A DNA stretch of 64,000 nt from Magnolia sinica. Its lineage: Eukaryota; Streptophyta; Magnoliopsida; Magnoliales; Magnoliaceae. Below the pieces are notes generated by a model, which was given only the letters and a program-made list of their open reading frames with translations, made no database searches and was not told the DNA's origin. Positions 23,340 to 34,524 of the stretch are shown here, in pieces (position 1 is the first letter of the stretch; every line of letters begins with the position of its first letter). The stretch spans positions 52,927,658 to 52,991,657 of the forward strand of contig NC_080583.1 in the NCBI RefSeq assembly GCF_029962835.1, in the 5' to 3' direction. Made by a program: the position numbers and the translations under genes.

Positions 23340-24775
23340 TCGAATGCAAGGTGGGGTCCTGTCCTTAAACATATCTCGGGTTGCCTCTTTGCATCAGAAA
23401 GCCGACCAAACATCTTTGGGATAAGGTGATTGAAAGGATTGAGAGGAAATTAGCCTATTCGAAGTGTAGATATTTATCTTTTAGTGGGCGTTTACACTTA
23501 TTAAGGTGACTTTCTCCAATATGCTTGTTTATTTCATGTCCCTCTTTAGATGCCCCAAGTCGGTGTTGGATAGGCTTGAGAAGTTGAGAGATTTCTTTTG
23601 GAAAGGTGTCAAGGATGGTAGGAAATTTCACCTTCTTAAGTGGGAAGAGGTTTGTAAGCTGATGGAGGTGGGGGTGCTTCTCTTAGAATGTTGGGTGATA
23701 TGAACCTTCCTCTTCTTGGGAAGTGGATTTGGAGATTTAGATCAGAGCTGCAATAGAGGGGGGGGGGGGGGGGTTGGTGGTGGTTACAATTGGTTTATGA
23801 AGAGATCTTCTCTTTATAAAGCTTCAAGCATTTGGAAGGTGGTGACAGAAACTGAACAGTTTGTTTGTAGGGGAATAGCGTTTTCACTTGGTAATGGACT
23901 TCACATTCGATTCTAGATGGATGTTTGGTGTGGTGATAACACGCTTCAATATTTATTCCCCATAATTACTTGTCTTGCACCGGTCGCTTCATCTTGGTGG
24001 TGGATTGCTTCTCTGTTTGCAGTGGCCATGTAGTTTGGAACCCGTGTTGTAGGAATATGATGGAGGAGATTATCGAGTTTGCCGTGCACTTGGATCTTTT
24101 GAAGGATATATCTCCCTTCGCTCATGTTGGCGACTCATTGCTTTGGTTGGTGGACTGCTCTAGAAAGTTTTCCATGCGATTGCTTTTCGGGTTGATTAGT
24201 TCGCAGCCTTGTTCTTCTGGTTCGCCGCATCCTTCCATATTTGGTTCTATGGAGCCCCTCGTGTGGTGATTTTCATTTGGCTAGCGAGATGGAAGTGTTC
24301 TCACAAATTATGACCTTCAAAGAAGATCTCTCATTCTCCCCAACATTTGCCTAATGTGCATGGAAGACGCGGAGTTGATTGATCACTTTTTCTTCATTGC
24401 CTGTTTGCTTGGAAAGCATTTCTTGTGCTTGCTCTGTATTGATTAGGTAATTCTGAAGTCGATGGATGGTTTCATGTGGGTGTGGCATTGCGGTGGAGCA
24501 ACCAAGGTTGGAATAATTAAGTGGAGGTTGATCATCACGGTTGTGTTTTGGGCTATTTGAGGTGCTAGAAATGTTTTTTTTTTTTTTGTAACGAGTCAGG
24601 CGGGTTTTGAGTAGGTCATTGGGGAAGTTAAGTTTTTTGTCTCAAGTTGGGTTGTGTACTTGAAAGCCATGTCGGCAGATTCTTCTTCTTTAGGTTGTGT
24701 CTCTTGGGCAGTATTCTTTCTTGCTTTTGCGAGGTTTTCTTAATAAATTGTGCTATTATCTCTTTTAAAAAAAAA
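23340..24775 (+). mobile_element. LINE (L1-type) 3' fragment with poly-A tail
   Basis: Decayed coding matches the C-terminal part of plant L1 ORF2. The post-RT segment has the shape 'KPTKHLWDKVIERIE..LAY..CRYLSFSGR' (three frames). YFMSLFRCPKSVLDRLEKL at 23506 onward and KGVKDGRKFHLLKWEEVCK are the thumb region. A zf-RVT-like end (HFFLHCLFAWKAF, about 24385-24425) follows. Frameshifts and stops are frequent. It ends in an A-run (24767-24775), as expected for target-primed reverse transcription. The 5' truncation is typical. A run of 18 G (about 23757-23774) interrupts it. Confidence 0.75.
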
Positions 24776-25317
24776 GTGAGGAAGCGCGACATGTAATCCC
24801 ACTAGATAGACCTTAGTTTATTCCCACAACGCTTGATTGCTTAGTGTGATGCTTAGTCACTTTATGGTGTTGGGTACAACACTTGGTTGTGATGATACTA
24901 CCAATGTTCGAAATATTGATATCGCGCTATGTATCGCACCCTTGGGATATAGATATGTATCGGTTATTGCACTAGATATATTGTTTGTATAAGATAATTT
25001 AGCGCACTTTTTGGGAAACATGGGGAAACATTGGGAAAATGGTTGAATTTTTCAATGAAAGTTCAGGGATTGTTAAAAAAGACCTTAATACACAATTTTA
25101 AATCATAACATCTCAAAAAAGAAGTGCACATAATAGGTTTCCTTTATATAGAGTCCTAAGCTATACGTTGTCTAACTGAACTAATATAATTATATTGAAA
25201 TTGAATGCATAACATTTTTAAATGTATCTAATTCATTCAAAAGGAAAAAATTAGTAGAAATTGAAAAACATACCTATCAATGATATGACTAGCACTGGCC
25301 TAGACCCACAGAGTTGC
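24776..25317. other. Intron stretch with a GATATCG/CGATATG-rich zone
   Basis: 24890-25000 has permutations of 'gatatcg', 'tatcgca', 'gatatgtatcg', reminiscent of the other self-complementary-word elements at 18.2, 37.2 and 46.1 kb. No gene was seen. Confidence 0.35.
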
Positions 25318-25785
25318 GCGGTGGCAATGGTGCTATATGGGCCCCACGATAATGTATGGTTTTTATCCACTCTGTTCATCCATTTTCCTATATTATTTTA
25401 GACTGTAATTCAAAAAATTAGGCAGATTCAAATCTCATGTGGACCACACCACAAGAAAATAGTGGTAATTGAACGCCCACCATTAGAAACTTCTTGGGGC
25501 AATGAAAGTTTTGGATGAAGCTGATATTTGTGTTCTCACTTAATCTAAGTCTTTATGACTTAATCAATAGGTTAGATGGAAAATAAACATTGCCATGGGC
25601 CCTAGGAAAATTTTAATGGTGACCCTTCAATTGCAGTTGTTTTCTTATTGTGTGGTCCACTTGAGATTTGGATTTGCCTCATTTTTGGGATCATGCCTTG
25701 AAATAATATGGAAAAATAGGTTAATGGCATGGATCTAACACATACATCATGGTGGGGCCCACAAAGCACTGTCCAGTAGCGAGGT
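25318..25785. mobile_element. Palindromic MITE, near-complete copy
   Basis: The left end reads GGTGCTATATGGGCCCCACG; the right end in reverse reads AGTGCTTTGTGGGCCCCACC. Inner arms mirror each other ('gtggaccacaccacaag' left; 'gtgtggtccacttgag' right; 'catccattttcc' / 'ggaaaaatagg'). About 470 bp with no ORF. It is the best-preserved member of the family in the window. Confidence 0.75.
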
Positions 25786-25859
25786 GCTGCTGGTAGCATC
25801 AGTGGGCAATCCACATCCATCATGGGGGGCAAATTAAGTGAGACCCCGTATCCATTTAG

Positions 25860-26063
25860 GTGGATGGGACCCTAACTTTGGGGCCCATTGTGATGTATGT
25901 GACTACATCTATGCTATCTATCTGTATTGAAAGCTCATTTTAGGGCATGATAAAAAAATGAAGCAATTCCAAATCCTAGATGGACCATAGAACATGAAAC
26001 AATAATGATTGACTATTAAAAACTTCTTATGGGCCACAAAAGCTTTAGACCATTAAGATTTGA
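25860..26063. mobile_element. Left half of a palindromic MITE, cut by a chromovirus
   Basis: Starts 'gtggatgggaccctaa' and continues with the family's left-arm words ('gatgtatgtg', 'aaaacttcttatgggcc'), then stops at the truncated LTR at 26064. The right-arm remainder follows the chromovirus 3' LTR at 30024-30105 ('cttcatttttgggct..catacatcactatgagcccca'). Confidence 0.65.
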
Positions 26064-26409
26064 TTCGTAATGCAGGGGCATTTTCACACTGGGCTCGAGT
26101 GGGGTCGCTTGTGGGATGTAGGGGCACACTCGGGGTGGGCGACCCATGCGATTTGGGGCTCACGGGGGAGGTCTTGTGTTCGAGACTCCTTATCAGGGGT
26201 GATTAATGCGCATTTCACATCGAGCTCAAGTGGGGTAGCCCATAGGATGCGGGGACACACTTGGGGTGGGCGGCCCATGTGATTTGGGGCCTACGAGGCC
26301 GAGGTCCTAACTCATCAGATGTGGGGCCCGAGCTATGAGATAAAGGGATTAATTTGCCATACTCTAACAGTTTGAGCTCTTAAAGCAAGTGGTTAATTGT
26401 CTTGCATCA
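26064..26409 (+). repeat. 5' LTR remnant (3'-terminal ~345 bp) of the deleted chromovirus
   Basis: Contains two internal near-repeats of 'gggtgggcg(a/g)cccatg(c/t)gattt' (about 26132-26160 and 26263-26292) and ends TTGCATCA. Matches 29676-30023. Confidence 0.7.
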
Positions 26410-26414
26410 AATTT

Positions 26415-26425
26415 AGTATCAGAGC
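26415..26425 (+). promoter_or_regulatory. Primer-binding site (initiator Met tRNA type)
   Basis: AGTATCAGAGC starts a few bases after the LTR end TGCATCA. The plant consensus for iMet tRNA priming is TGGTATCAGAGC, so one mismatch is visible. Confidence 0.65.
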
Positions 26426-26559
26426 TTAGGGTTCTTATAGGGGAATGCATTACATGATTATGGTTTAGTTGTTTATGTCCATTACGCATCAATTCTCACC
26501 ATATATGGTTGTTTAGAGGTCCATAAACCCTGACATAAGCCACTGAAATTTTCTGTTAT

Positions 26560-26885
26560 TCCCTTATTTGAATTATTTTAGAAATTAACTTAGCTTTCTA
26601 TTTCTAGGTTTAGAAACTTTCTTAATCTGTTTTTAGAAACTAATTTCCTTTCCTTTTTCCTTTTTTAGAAACTAGTTTACTTTCCTTTTACTTTTTTTTT
26701 TTTTTAGAAACCAACTTACTTTCTATTTTTAGAAACTTTCTTTTTTTTTAGAACCTAGGTTGTTTTTTTTAGAAACTTTCGTTATTTTATTTATTTATTT
26801 ATTTATTTTATAGAAACTTTCCTAATTTGTTTTTAGAAACTTTCCTTTTTCGTTTTTAAAAACTAGGTTGTTTCTTAAAATAAAA
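26560..26885 (+). repeat. Degenerate 'TTTTTAGAAACTTTC' repeat in the chromovirus leader
   Basis: About ten copies of TTTAGAAAC(T) spaced 20-35 bases apart between the primer-binding site and the gag ATG. Unit length varies through T-run changes and a (TTTA)n run at about 26785-26810. Confidence 0.7.
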
Positions 26886-26893
26886 AATAAAAG

Positions 26894-27626
26894 ATGGAAC
26901 AATTGCAAGAGTCACTAAACAAGTTGTCCCAGCAGTTTGAGTCTTTGGGTAAGCGCTGGGAACAACATATAGACCAATGCTTTAAGCAATTTGATGTGCG
27001 CATTACCTAACTAGAGACATCTGCTGGGACAAACCCCACCATTAGGAAGAGTGCACTAGAGGCTAGTGTAGAGTTACTCACTGAGGCCATTCCAGTAGTG
27101 GATGAGTTTCATGATATCTTTCCTAATGATCTACCAGATGAGTTTTCCCCTATGAGGGATATACAACACACCAGGACGTGGGACACCATACTACCTATAG
27201 TTGATTTTGCGTTTAGTAGTTCTGTCAATAGGTCCATGGGTCTTAAGTCCTTTTGAAGTCGCTACTGGTTATAAACCTGGGAAACCTATTGATCTTGTCC
27301 TTATGTCATTGTCCCATAAGCCTTCAGAGTCTGCAGAGTCTTTTGCGCATCACATTCATTCATGGCATCAAGAAATCAGGCAGAAGATCATGACTAGTAA
27401 TGAACATTACTCACTTTCTGCAGACCAAAATAAACGTTTCAAGGAGGTCAACATAAGGGACTTTGTGATGGTCTGCATCAGGCCAGAGCGGTACCCTCAG
27501 GGATCCGTTCGTAAATTACGCGCGCGTAGTGTTGGACCATTCAGAATTATCAAACGAAACGGTCTCAACCCGTATGAGGTAGATCTTCCACCTTTCATGG
27601 GAATTAGTATCACATTCAATGTGTAG
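26894..27626 (+). pseudogene. Deletion-fused gag / pol linker / integrase C-terminal part
   Basis: Begins MEQLQESLNKLSQQFESL at ATG 26894 (gag N-terminal coiled region), with a TAA at about 27008. The text then jumps to the PR-RT linker type (VVDEFHDIFPNDLPDEF, about 27090-27140) and then to the integrase C-terminal half (VDFAFSSSVNRSMGLSPFE, GYKPGKPIDL, RNGLNPYEVDLPP), with a stop at about 27624. Two internal deletions with preserved local frame explain this. The equivalent segments can be seen at full spacing in the minus-strand relative at 31.8-34.4 kb. Confidence 0.75.
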
Positions 27627-27939
27627 GATCTAGTTGCATTTCAGGGAACCACTACTACATTGTCCGGCCTGTCACCTAACCATCTTGATTCCCCAAACCT
27701 TTCCCTTGATTCATGGCCCCCTTCCGACATATTTTCCCAGCCCCTACCTCCCATACTTACCCTTCCTGACCCATTTTCGTAGCCTCTTACCTCCCATACC
27801 TACCAGTCCTGACCCATCTTCCCAGCTACTACGTTCCATACCTGCCCTTCCCGAATCATTTTCTCAGCCTCTGCCTCCCATACCTACTCGTTCCGACCCA
27901 TCTTCCCAGCCTCTACCTCGCTTTGAGCGCGAAGCGGCT

Positions 27940-28222
27940 TGCTGAGATCAAATGAGATATCCCAACCTTTGATTGTCAAACTTGCAGTTCCCATGAACCA
28001 AGCACAGGATAGGACATTTTTGAATTAGGGTGGCAACCCTAAGTGCCACCTTCATAATAATAAGCCAGCGAGTCTAGCTTGCAGAAAGAAAAACCGGCAT
28101 TCCGGCCGATATTCAGATAGATGGGGTGGGAGCCGGAGTTGCCCCGAGACCGGCTGACAAAAAATAAGAAGTGGCTTAGCCGTTAGCTGGCTGGCGGAGG
28201 TTACTTATAATTCCCACACCTA
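27940..28222. other. Foreign-looking insert between integrase and chromodomain; possible organelle DNA
   Basis: Between the proline-rich linker (ending near 27938) and the chromodomain lies about 280 bp with different composition ('ccggcattccggccgat', 'gccccgagaccggctgac'). It has no similarity to the relative element. The style resembles plant mitochondrial intergenic DNA to me. This is a judgement from composition, not a match. Confidence 0.35.
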
Positions 28223-28224
28223 GA

Positions 28225-28488
28225 GAGGAAATGGAGGATATTCTGTACCATCAGATAATATCCATATCGGACAGCGGGTTTCAGAAGTACCTGGTTAAGT
28301 GGAAGTCACGCCCAACTTTAGACAGCACGTGGCTCACTGAGGAGGAGCTTCAGAGACTTGATCCTAACATCTTGGAGCAGTTTAGGAGTCTTGTTTCGCC
28401 AGTGGCGAAATCTTCGCAGCCGGAGAGAGTTGATGGGGACATCACGTGCACACGCACACGCACGCCGCCCCCTACGCACGTATGCTAG
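28225..28488 (+). pseudogene. Chromodomain segment of the deleted chromovirus
   Basis: EMEDILYHQIISISDSGF then QKYLVKWKSRPTLDSTWLT and EEELQRLDPNILEQF: a chromodomain with the conserved aromatic/WK core and C-terminal helix, as in chromovirus integrases. The local frame is open to the stop at about 28486. The same domain type is found at 31285-31440 on the minus strand. Confidence 0.75.
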
Positions 28489-28559
28489 GAGGAGGGCCCC
28501 ACCATCGATCTGGATCGATGATGACGTCCAGGGAGGGCCTCCTAGTTAGAAGACGGAGT

Positions 28560-30023
28560 TTTGGTTCGTTGGAATGGGCTCGATGGTCAAGTAAAGCCCA
28601 TCATGGGATCTCATGATCGTGGCCCACAAGTCTGATTAATCTCATATTTTAGGTTTTGCTTAATAATGTTATTTAGAATATCATGGACGGATTAGATTTC
28701 TTTAATTAGTTTTTATTTTAGTTTACTTCATCGCCAACTAATAGGTTGCGCACATAGCGCAAGATTAGGGTATATGTTTTTTCTTATAAATAGGTACACC
28801 TTGTAGCTTTTTTATTCCTTAAAGATTAATAAAAAAATTCTTGCGTTTTTTTTTTTTTTAAAAACTCCAAGTTCCTGAGTTATGGAAAAATCCAATTGGG
28901 TGTGAAGCCCTCCCTTCATCGAAGGACTAACTACCGTGGTGCGAAGCCACATCTATCCCAATCCCCCCATCGCCTATTATCCATACTTCTCACCTTCTAC
29001 AGCCATCCTCGCTTCGAATCCATCAGTTTTTGCAGCAGATCTTCTCCCTACAGCCAGTTTCTAGAATCTGTGTCCGCAGGAGGGCAGAAACTTCGGCGGA
29101 GCACCACGCATAGCCCGTAGCTCAGATTGACCTGAAACTTGGGGGTTTTAGAGCCCACCCCTGGCCGACCAGAGCCAAGGAGTTGGTTTCCAGGTGTGGG
29201 ACCCCCTCGCACGTCTGTCAGGCCTGGCCCGCTGTCCGCATGCGGGAACTGTCTTCCGGTTCAGGTTTTCTTCTTATTTTACTCTCTCATACTTGTTTTT
29301 CATAAACCCTAACCCTAGATTGCATTATCCTTAATTTATTTGCCCCCTTTCTTACCCTAGGGTTCCTTGAATTGAAATTGGTGAATCCCTTGGATTAAGG
29401 ACTGATTGCTGTGCATGTGTGGATGATTATTACTTATCTTTGAGTATCGTTTGGTTTATAACTTTTACAGATCCAGCCCTAGCCCGTGTAGGCCTAGACC
29501 CGTGCAGATTTTTCTTGTTTGAATGCTTGAGCTTTCGTGTAGGATGTGGAATTATTATGTGATTGTTTTGAATTAGTATGATCTAAAGCCTGAGATCTTG
29601 CATATCATATTTAATTTTCATGTCCTACATCATTGTCCCTCTATCTCCTCTATCTGGGACGATTTCCTTGCCTGTTTTAGCGTCATTTTCACATTGGGCT
29701 TGAGTGGGGTCACCTGTGGGATGCAAGGGCACACTTGGGGTGGGTGACCCGTGCGATTTGGAGCCCACGAGGGAGGTCTCATGTTCGAGACTCCTTACCA
29801 AGGGTGATTAATGCGCATTTCATATCGGGCTCGAGTGGGGTAGCCCGTGGGATGCAGGGACACACTCGGGGTGGGCGGCCCATGTGATTTGGGACCCACG
29901 AAGGGGGTTCGGCCGAGGTCCTAACCCATGAAATGTAAGGCTTAGGTTATGAGATAAAGGGATTAATTCGCCAGACTCTAATAGTTCTAGCTTTTAGAGC
30001 AAGTGGTTAATTATCCTGCATCA
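28560..30023 (+). repeat. 3' LTR of the deleted chromovirus (5' border approximate)
   Basis: Contains 'cttataaatagg' (about 28783-28794, TATA box), a poly-T run at 28847-28859 and a CT-rich leader, and ends CCTGCATCA at 30023. Its last ~345 bp match the 5' remnant. The left border is inferred from the end of coding and a purine-rich word at about 28548-28556; it could be off by 100 bp. Confidence 0.5.
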
Positions 30024-30207
30024 AGTCGGCTTCATTTTTGGGCTAATGTCTCAAAATGAGCTTTCAAGATGTTTGGACAGTACGCATACATCACTATGAG
30101 CCCCACTGTCAGGGGTCCCACCTACCTGATATGGGGTCTCACCTAATTTTCTCCTGTCTTGGTGGGGTAGTACCCAATCCGCAGGCGACGGAACATCAAT
30201 GTGGGTG
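30024..30207. mobile_element. Right-arm remainder of the split MITE plus short spacer
   Basis: 30024-30105 carries the right-arm words of the palindromic family. 30106-30207 is spacer containing 'ggggtcccacctacctgatatggggtctcacc'-like sequence (short inverted words) without recognised function. Confidence 0.5.
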
Positions 30208-30394
30208 GGACCCTAATTGTGTGCCCTAACATGATGTATGTGTTGTATCCACATCATCCATCCATTTGGAGAGAACATTTTACGGTATGAGTTGAAGAAT
30301 GATGCCAATCCAAATCTCAAGTGGACCCCACCACAGAAAACAATGGGGACTGTGATGCCCACCGTCGAAACTTGAAATCATTTCTAAGGGGCCT
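30208..30394. mobile_element. Left half of another palindromic MITE, cut by the minus-strand chromovirus
   Basis: Starts 'gggtgggaccctaattgtg', like the copy at 25860. It continues with 'catgatgtatgtgttgtatcc' words and 'gtggaccccaccacagaaaac', then stops at the LTR end at 30395. Its right arm was not found next to the other end of the chromovirus. Confidence 0.65.
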
Positions 30395-31060
30395 TGATGC
30401 AGGACAGTTTAAACTAGAATACATGTGTGAGCCCAAAAATTATCTAGCGAAATGAACTAAGCAAATCAATTGAAATATTCACATTCTACATCATAGTAAA
30501 GATAATAATAAAGGAAACATGCAATGGTTGCAGACCATCATCACAATCCTGCGATACCGTATTCAAATCATGCGTGGATTGGATTTGGCGAGGGATGGGA
30601 CCTCCCGATCTTGCATGGTTTCAATCCAACAATCAAAGCAGCTTCTCTAGTTCAGAAAAGCCAAAGATTTCTAGAATAGGGACGACTGGAAATTTTGAGA
30701 GAGGGTTGGGATCAATTCTTAGATTTTCAGGGTCAATAGCAATAAAAAATAAATAAAAATACTAGGCATAAAAGAGAAGAAGGTTGGAGGGCTCGGAATA
30801 GAATTTAAAAGAAGAGGATATTAAGGGAAGAGAAGAACTTACCACAGAGAGAAAGGGAAAGGAGGCACCAACCTTTCATTAAAAAAACATTATTAGGTTT
30901 AGGGTAGAAAGCATCCTATTTATAAAATTCGGATTTAAAAGAAATGACTAAACTAATCCTATAACAAAAGAAAAAAAAATGCGTAAAACAAAGCTATATA
31001 TATATATATATATATAAAATAATAATAAAATCCTGCGTAACAGATCAATCTTCTAACTCA
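30395..31060 (-). repeat. 3' LTR of the minus-strand chromovirus (inner border approximate)
   Basis: Read on the minus strand it has 'ttttataaataggatgc' (TATA, about 30926-30942), a CT-rich leader, and ends CTGCATCA at 30395. A (TA)n run lies at about 30992-31016 near its start. No second copy is left to fix the inner border. Confidence 0.5.
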
Positions 31061-31062
31061 TC

Positions 31063-31690
31063 TTACATGTGTCCTTCTAATGTGGGGCTTTCAATTGATT
31101 CAGGGACACTTGTAAGGTCTTCAAAATCCTCCTCGGTTGCGCCACGAACCATCATCGAGCTATAAAGATGTATTCGTTGGCCACCTTCATCTTTGATAAA
31201 CTTTGAAGGGTATGATGTCCTCATCAACTCCCCTCGGGTGAGAAGAACTCGACTCCGACGAGTTAAAACTTCTGTGCATCTCGAGAAGGTCCGGATCAAT
31301 TCGCTACAGTTGCGCTTCTGTAAGCCATATAGAATCGGATGGTGGCTTGTTCTTCTATTTGACGAGGTACCTTTGGAAGCCCTCATCTCGTGTGGAAACA
31401 ATCTCCTCATCCACTATCCCTTCAATCTCTTCCTTATGGTCAATTGATGGTGGAAGGGGTGGAGTGGGTTGAGAAGTAAAGTCGGAAAGTGCCCAAGGGT
31501 GGGAAGAAGAAACAATGGAAGGATTAGGACAGAGGACTATATCTTCCACATTGATCATCGGATTTATTTCTATTTCAGGTGGAAAGTCTAACCCTGTATG
31601 CATTAGACCCAATTTTATGCAATATTTTGAATGTTTCAGTCCTGCGAGCTTGTAATTTCTTAGCGGAACTCGGAACAAACCGCTCTAGTC
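31063..31690 (-). pseudogene. Chromovirus integrase tail and chromodomain, decayed
   Basis: Contains IVDEEIVSTRDEGFQRYLVK (about 31360-31420), then in-frame stops and SIWLTEAQL: the same chromodomain as at 28225-28488 but interrupted by stops. In this lineage the domain binds methylated histone tails and steers integration. It is not translatable here. Confidence 0.7.
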
Positions 31691-31815
31691 TAATCGTAAC
31701 CATTACATAATCCCCTTTATTAAATTCTGTCCACCTACAATGTTGGTCAACTGAACATTTATAATTATCATTACTTGCATTTATTCGCTATCTAACATGT
31801 GCATGCAAATCTGTG

Positions 31816-32612
31816 TCATGCAAATGCATTGGCTGATTCAGAAGATCCTTGGGTAACTGACATGGGTAACAAGTCTTTGGGTATACTAGGTTTGTACCTA
31901 CTAACAATTTCAAATGGACTCAACCCTGTGGATCTATTGACTGAACTGTTGCAGGCAAACTCGACTATCTGTAGAATCAAATCCCAAGTTTTCACATGCT
32001 CACCGACTAAACATCGTAAGAGGTTTCCAAGGCTGTGATTAACCATCTCAATTTGGCCATCAGTTTGGGGGTGGTATGCAATAGAAAACTGCAAACGTGT
32101 TTCCATAATGTGCCATAGTGTCTTCCAAAAATAGCTGGTAAATCTAACATCACGGTCAGACACTATGGACAGACCGCACCATCGAAAAATACCTTATCAA
32201 TATTAGACGCATATGAAGTTTTATAACATGGGATGAAATGCGCCATCTTAGAAAAGCGGTCCACAACAATAAAAATGGAATCGTACTTTTTAATCGTCTC
32301 GGGAAGCCCAAGCACGAAATCTATGCTAATGTCTTGCAATGGAGCATGTGGCATAGGTAATGACGTATATAATCCAGAATTTTTCTTTTGCTGCTTTGCC
32401 ATCTGACACGTTCTACACTGGCTTAAAATTTTGGCGACATCTCGCTTGAGACTTAGCCAGTACAAATGATCCTCTATGAAGGCAATAGTCTTATCGTAGC
32501 CAAAGTGGTCACCTATCCCTCCCGAATGAAGCTCCCAAACGAGGAATTCACGGAGGGACGTACGGGGAATACATAAACGATTTCCTTTAAAAAAGAATCC
32601 ATCTCTCAACAC
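31816..32612 (-). pseudogene. Chromovirus integrase, copy A (complete core, frameshifted)
   Basis: The zinc-binding part starts MLRDGFFFKGNRLCIP, with HSGGIGDHFGYDKT and CRTCQMAK. The core has ISIDFVLGLPET, VSDRDVRFTSYF and PQTDGQIEMVN (D, D, E). A short deletion with frameshift at about 32163-32175 separates the first D from the second. The zinc-binding portion (to about 32359) is not part of the tandem duplication's outer flank; the rest of its first half is repeated at 34977-35230. Confidence 0.75.
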
Positions 32613-32630
32613 GAAATTCCCCGCACTTTG

Positions 32631-33992
32631 CTAATCACTCGAGAGTGACGTATAGGTACCCTCAAAATCTTGACATGTGAGGTACTCTTCTCTTAGTTGC
32701 TCAAAGCCGACAACTCCAACACTCAAAGAATTGAGCAACGCCCACTTTACGGCTAAGGGCATTGGTTGGTTTATTCTCTTTGAAGACAAATGAATACTCT
32801 TGAAGGAACGCAACCCACTTAGCATGTCTTGGGTTAAGTTTCTTCTGGGAGTGAAGATAACACAAGGCCTCATGATAAGAGAATAAGACAAATTTTTGCG
32901 GTAGGAGGTAGTGGCGCCAACGTCTCAAAGATTGCACTACCGCATAGAATTCCTTATCATAGGTAGAGTATTTTTGTTTTGCCTCATTCAATTTTTCTCT
33001 GAAATAGGCAACAGGATGACCCTCTTGACTCAGGACTCCACCTATACCAACACCAGATGCATCACATGCAACTTCAAAGACTTTAGAAAAGTCAGGAAGG
33101 CGCATGACAAGAGCTTCGACCATATTGCCCTTAATTTCTTTGAAATCCTTAACTGTGGCTTTCGACCACACGAATTCTCCCTTCTTCATACACTCTGTAA
33201 TGGGAGCCATAATCGTGCTAAAACTCCTAATGAATCGACGATAGAATGTGGCTAAGCCATGGAAGCTTCGCACTTCATGGATGTTCCTCGGTTCAGGCCA
33301 ATTAACTATGACCTTTACTTTCTCTGGGTTTGCACGCATCTCTTCTGCTGACACTATAAACCCTAAGAATACAAACCGACTGGACATGAACGAACATTTT
33401 TTAAGGTTAGCGTATAATTTCTCCGCCCTAAGGACGCTACAGACCAACTTCAAATGTTCAAGGTGTGATTCTCTAGTGGTGCTATAGATCAAGATATCAT
33501 CGAAGTACACCACTAAGAATTTCCCCATGAACGGTCTCAAGACCTGGGTCATCACCTGCATGAAAGTGCTGGGTGCGTTAGTGAAGCCAAAAGGCATGAC
33601 CAACCACTCATATAGTCCATCCTTCGTCTTTAAGGCTGTTTTCCATTCATCACCAGGTTGTATACGAATTTGGTGATATCCACTCTTGAGATCTATTTTG
33701 GAGAAAATGGTGGACTTAGCCATCATGTCTAACATGTCATCAAGCCTAGGTATGGGAAACCTATACTTGATCGTGATTTTGTTGATGACTCTACTGTCTA
33801 CACACATGCGCCAAGTGCCCTTTTTTTAGGTGTCAGTAAAGCGGGTATGACACACGAGCTCATGCTCTCCTGGATTAAACCCTTTCGCAGGAGCTCATCT
33901 ACCTGCTTCCTCAACTCTGCATGCTCTATAGGGTTCAATCCTATAGTGAGAAAGGTTTGGTACAGTCGACCCAGGAACAAGATCAACAACAT
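32631..33992 (-). pseudogene. Chromovirus RT and RNase H, copy A
   Basis: RT starts before 33992 (HAELRKQVDELLRKGLIQES). A run of seven T/A at about 33822-33828 causes a frameshift, after which the long frame 33807-32701 runs through [34 protein letters not shown] and the catalytic [11 protein letters not shown]. RNase H follows with [16 protein letters not shown] and [13 protein letters not shown]. The RNase H end is disrupted ([12 protein letters not shown]) where copy B keeps the longer form. About 6-8% different from copy B over 32660-33690 by eye. Confidence 0.8.
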
Positions 33993-34389
33993 GCCGGATG
34001 TCCCTCATGGGTGGCAACTCATCTGGCAAATCCTCAGGGAATACATCTCTGTACTCCTCTAAGACCGGGGCTAACTCGTGGGGTAACTCTACTGGTACTT
34101 CTGGTGCAGCCTCTCTAGCCACTAAGGCATACACCGTCGAATCCTTCTCAGTCTCTCTTTCAAACTCTTTAGCTGTGATGATGTGGAGAGACTTGGGTGT
34201 GGATTTTCTCACTTCTTTAGGCTCACTAGCCTTCTCACCTTTCTTTTGTGCAGTGTTTTGTGGTGACATAGGATTAATTTTGATCTTCTCGCCGTTATGC
34301 ATGAAGGTACATGTAATAGAACAGCCATAGATTGTGATGTCATTATCGAATAGCCACGGTCTACCTGGGATGATGTGACCTACATCCAT
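33895..34389 (-). pseudogene. Chromovirus protease C-terminal half and linker, copy A
   Basis: Open frame MDVGHIIPGRPWLFDND (the 'LLGRPW' box of Ty3 proteases), a charged linker, then LEEYRDVFPEDLPDELPP leading to RT. Identical at protein level to copy B (36498-36992). The catalytic half of the protease lies beyond the insertion, near 39040-38940. Confidence 0.75.
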
Positions 34390-34524
34390 GGGCTACAAAT
34401 TACACCACAGGGACTCCTTATAAGACCTGAACTCGATTGGTACAGGACATTAATGGGTGATAGGAAGGGAAGTCGTCTACCCATGAGATTTTGTACGGGT
34501 CAGGATGAGGGGTGACCTCTAACT

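Larger units (their letters stand above)
26064..30023 (+). mobile_element. Ty3/gypsy chromovirus, internally deleted, inserted in a MITE
   Basis: A ~345-bp repeat at 26064-26409 recurs at about 29676-30023, both ending TGCATCA. Between them are, in order, a Met-tRNA-like primer-binding site, a pyrimidine-rich leader, a gag start fused to pol fragments, a chromodomain and a long LTR. Most of gag, PR, RT, RH and the integrase core are missing. The 5' LTR keeps only its last part, and roughly 200 bp of the MITE next to it is also missing, so one deletion probably removed both. The element is a non-autonomous relic. Confidence 0.7.

Noticed and set aside
26070-26282. ORFs on both strands at the start of the deleted chromovirus
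   Set aside because: They lie in the LTR remnant; the same sequence in the 3' LTR copy is not open.
32911-34330. Plus-strand ORFs opposite the chromovirus RT and protease
   Set aside because: Antisense shadows of minus-strand coding; they recur in unit B only because the DNA is duplicated.
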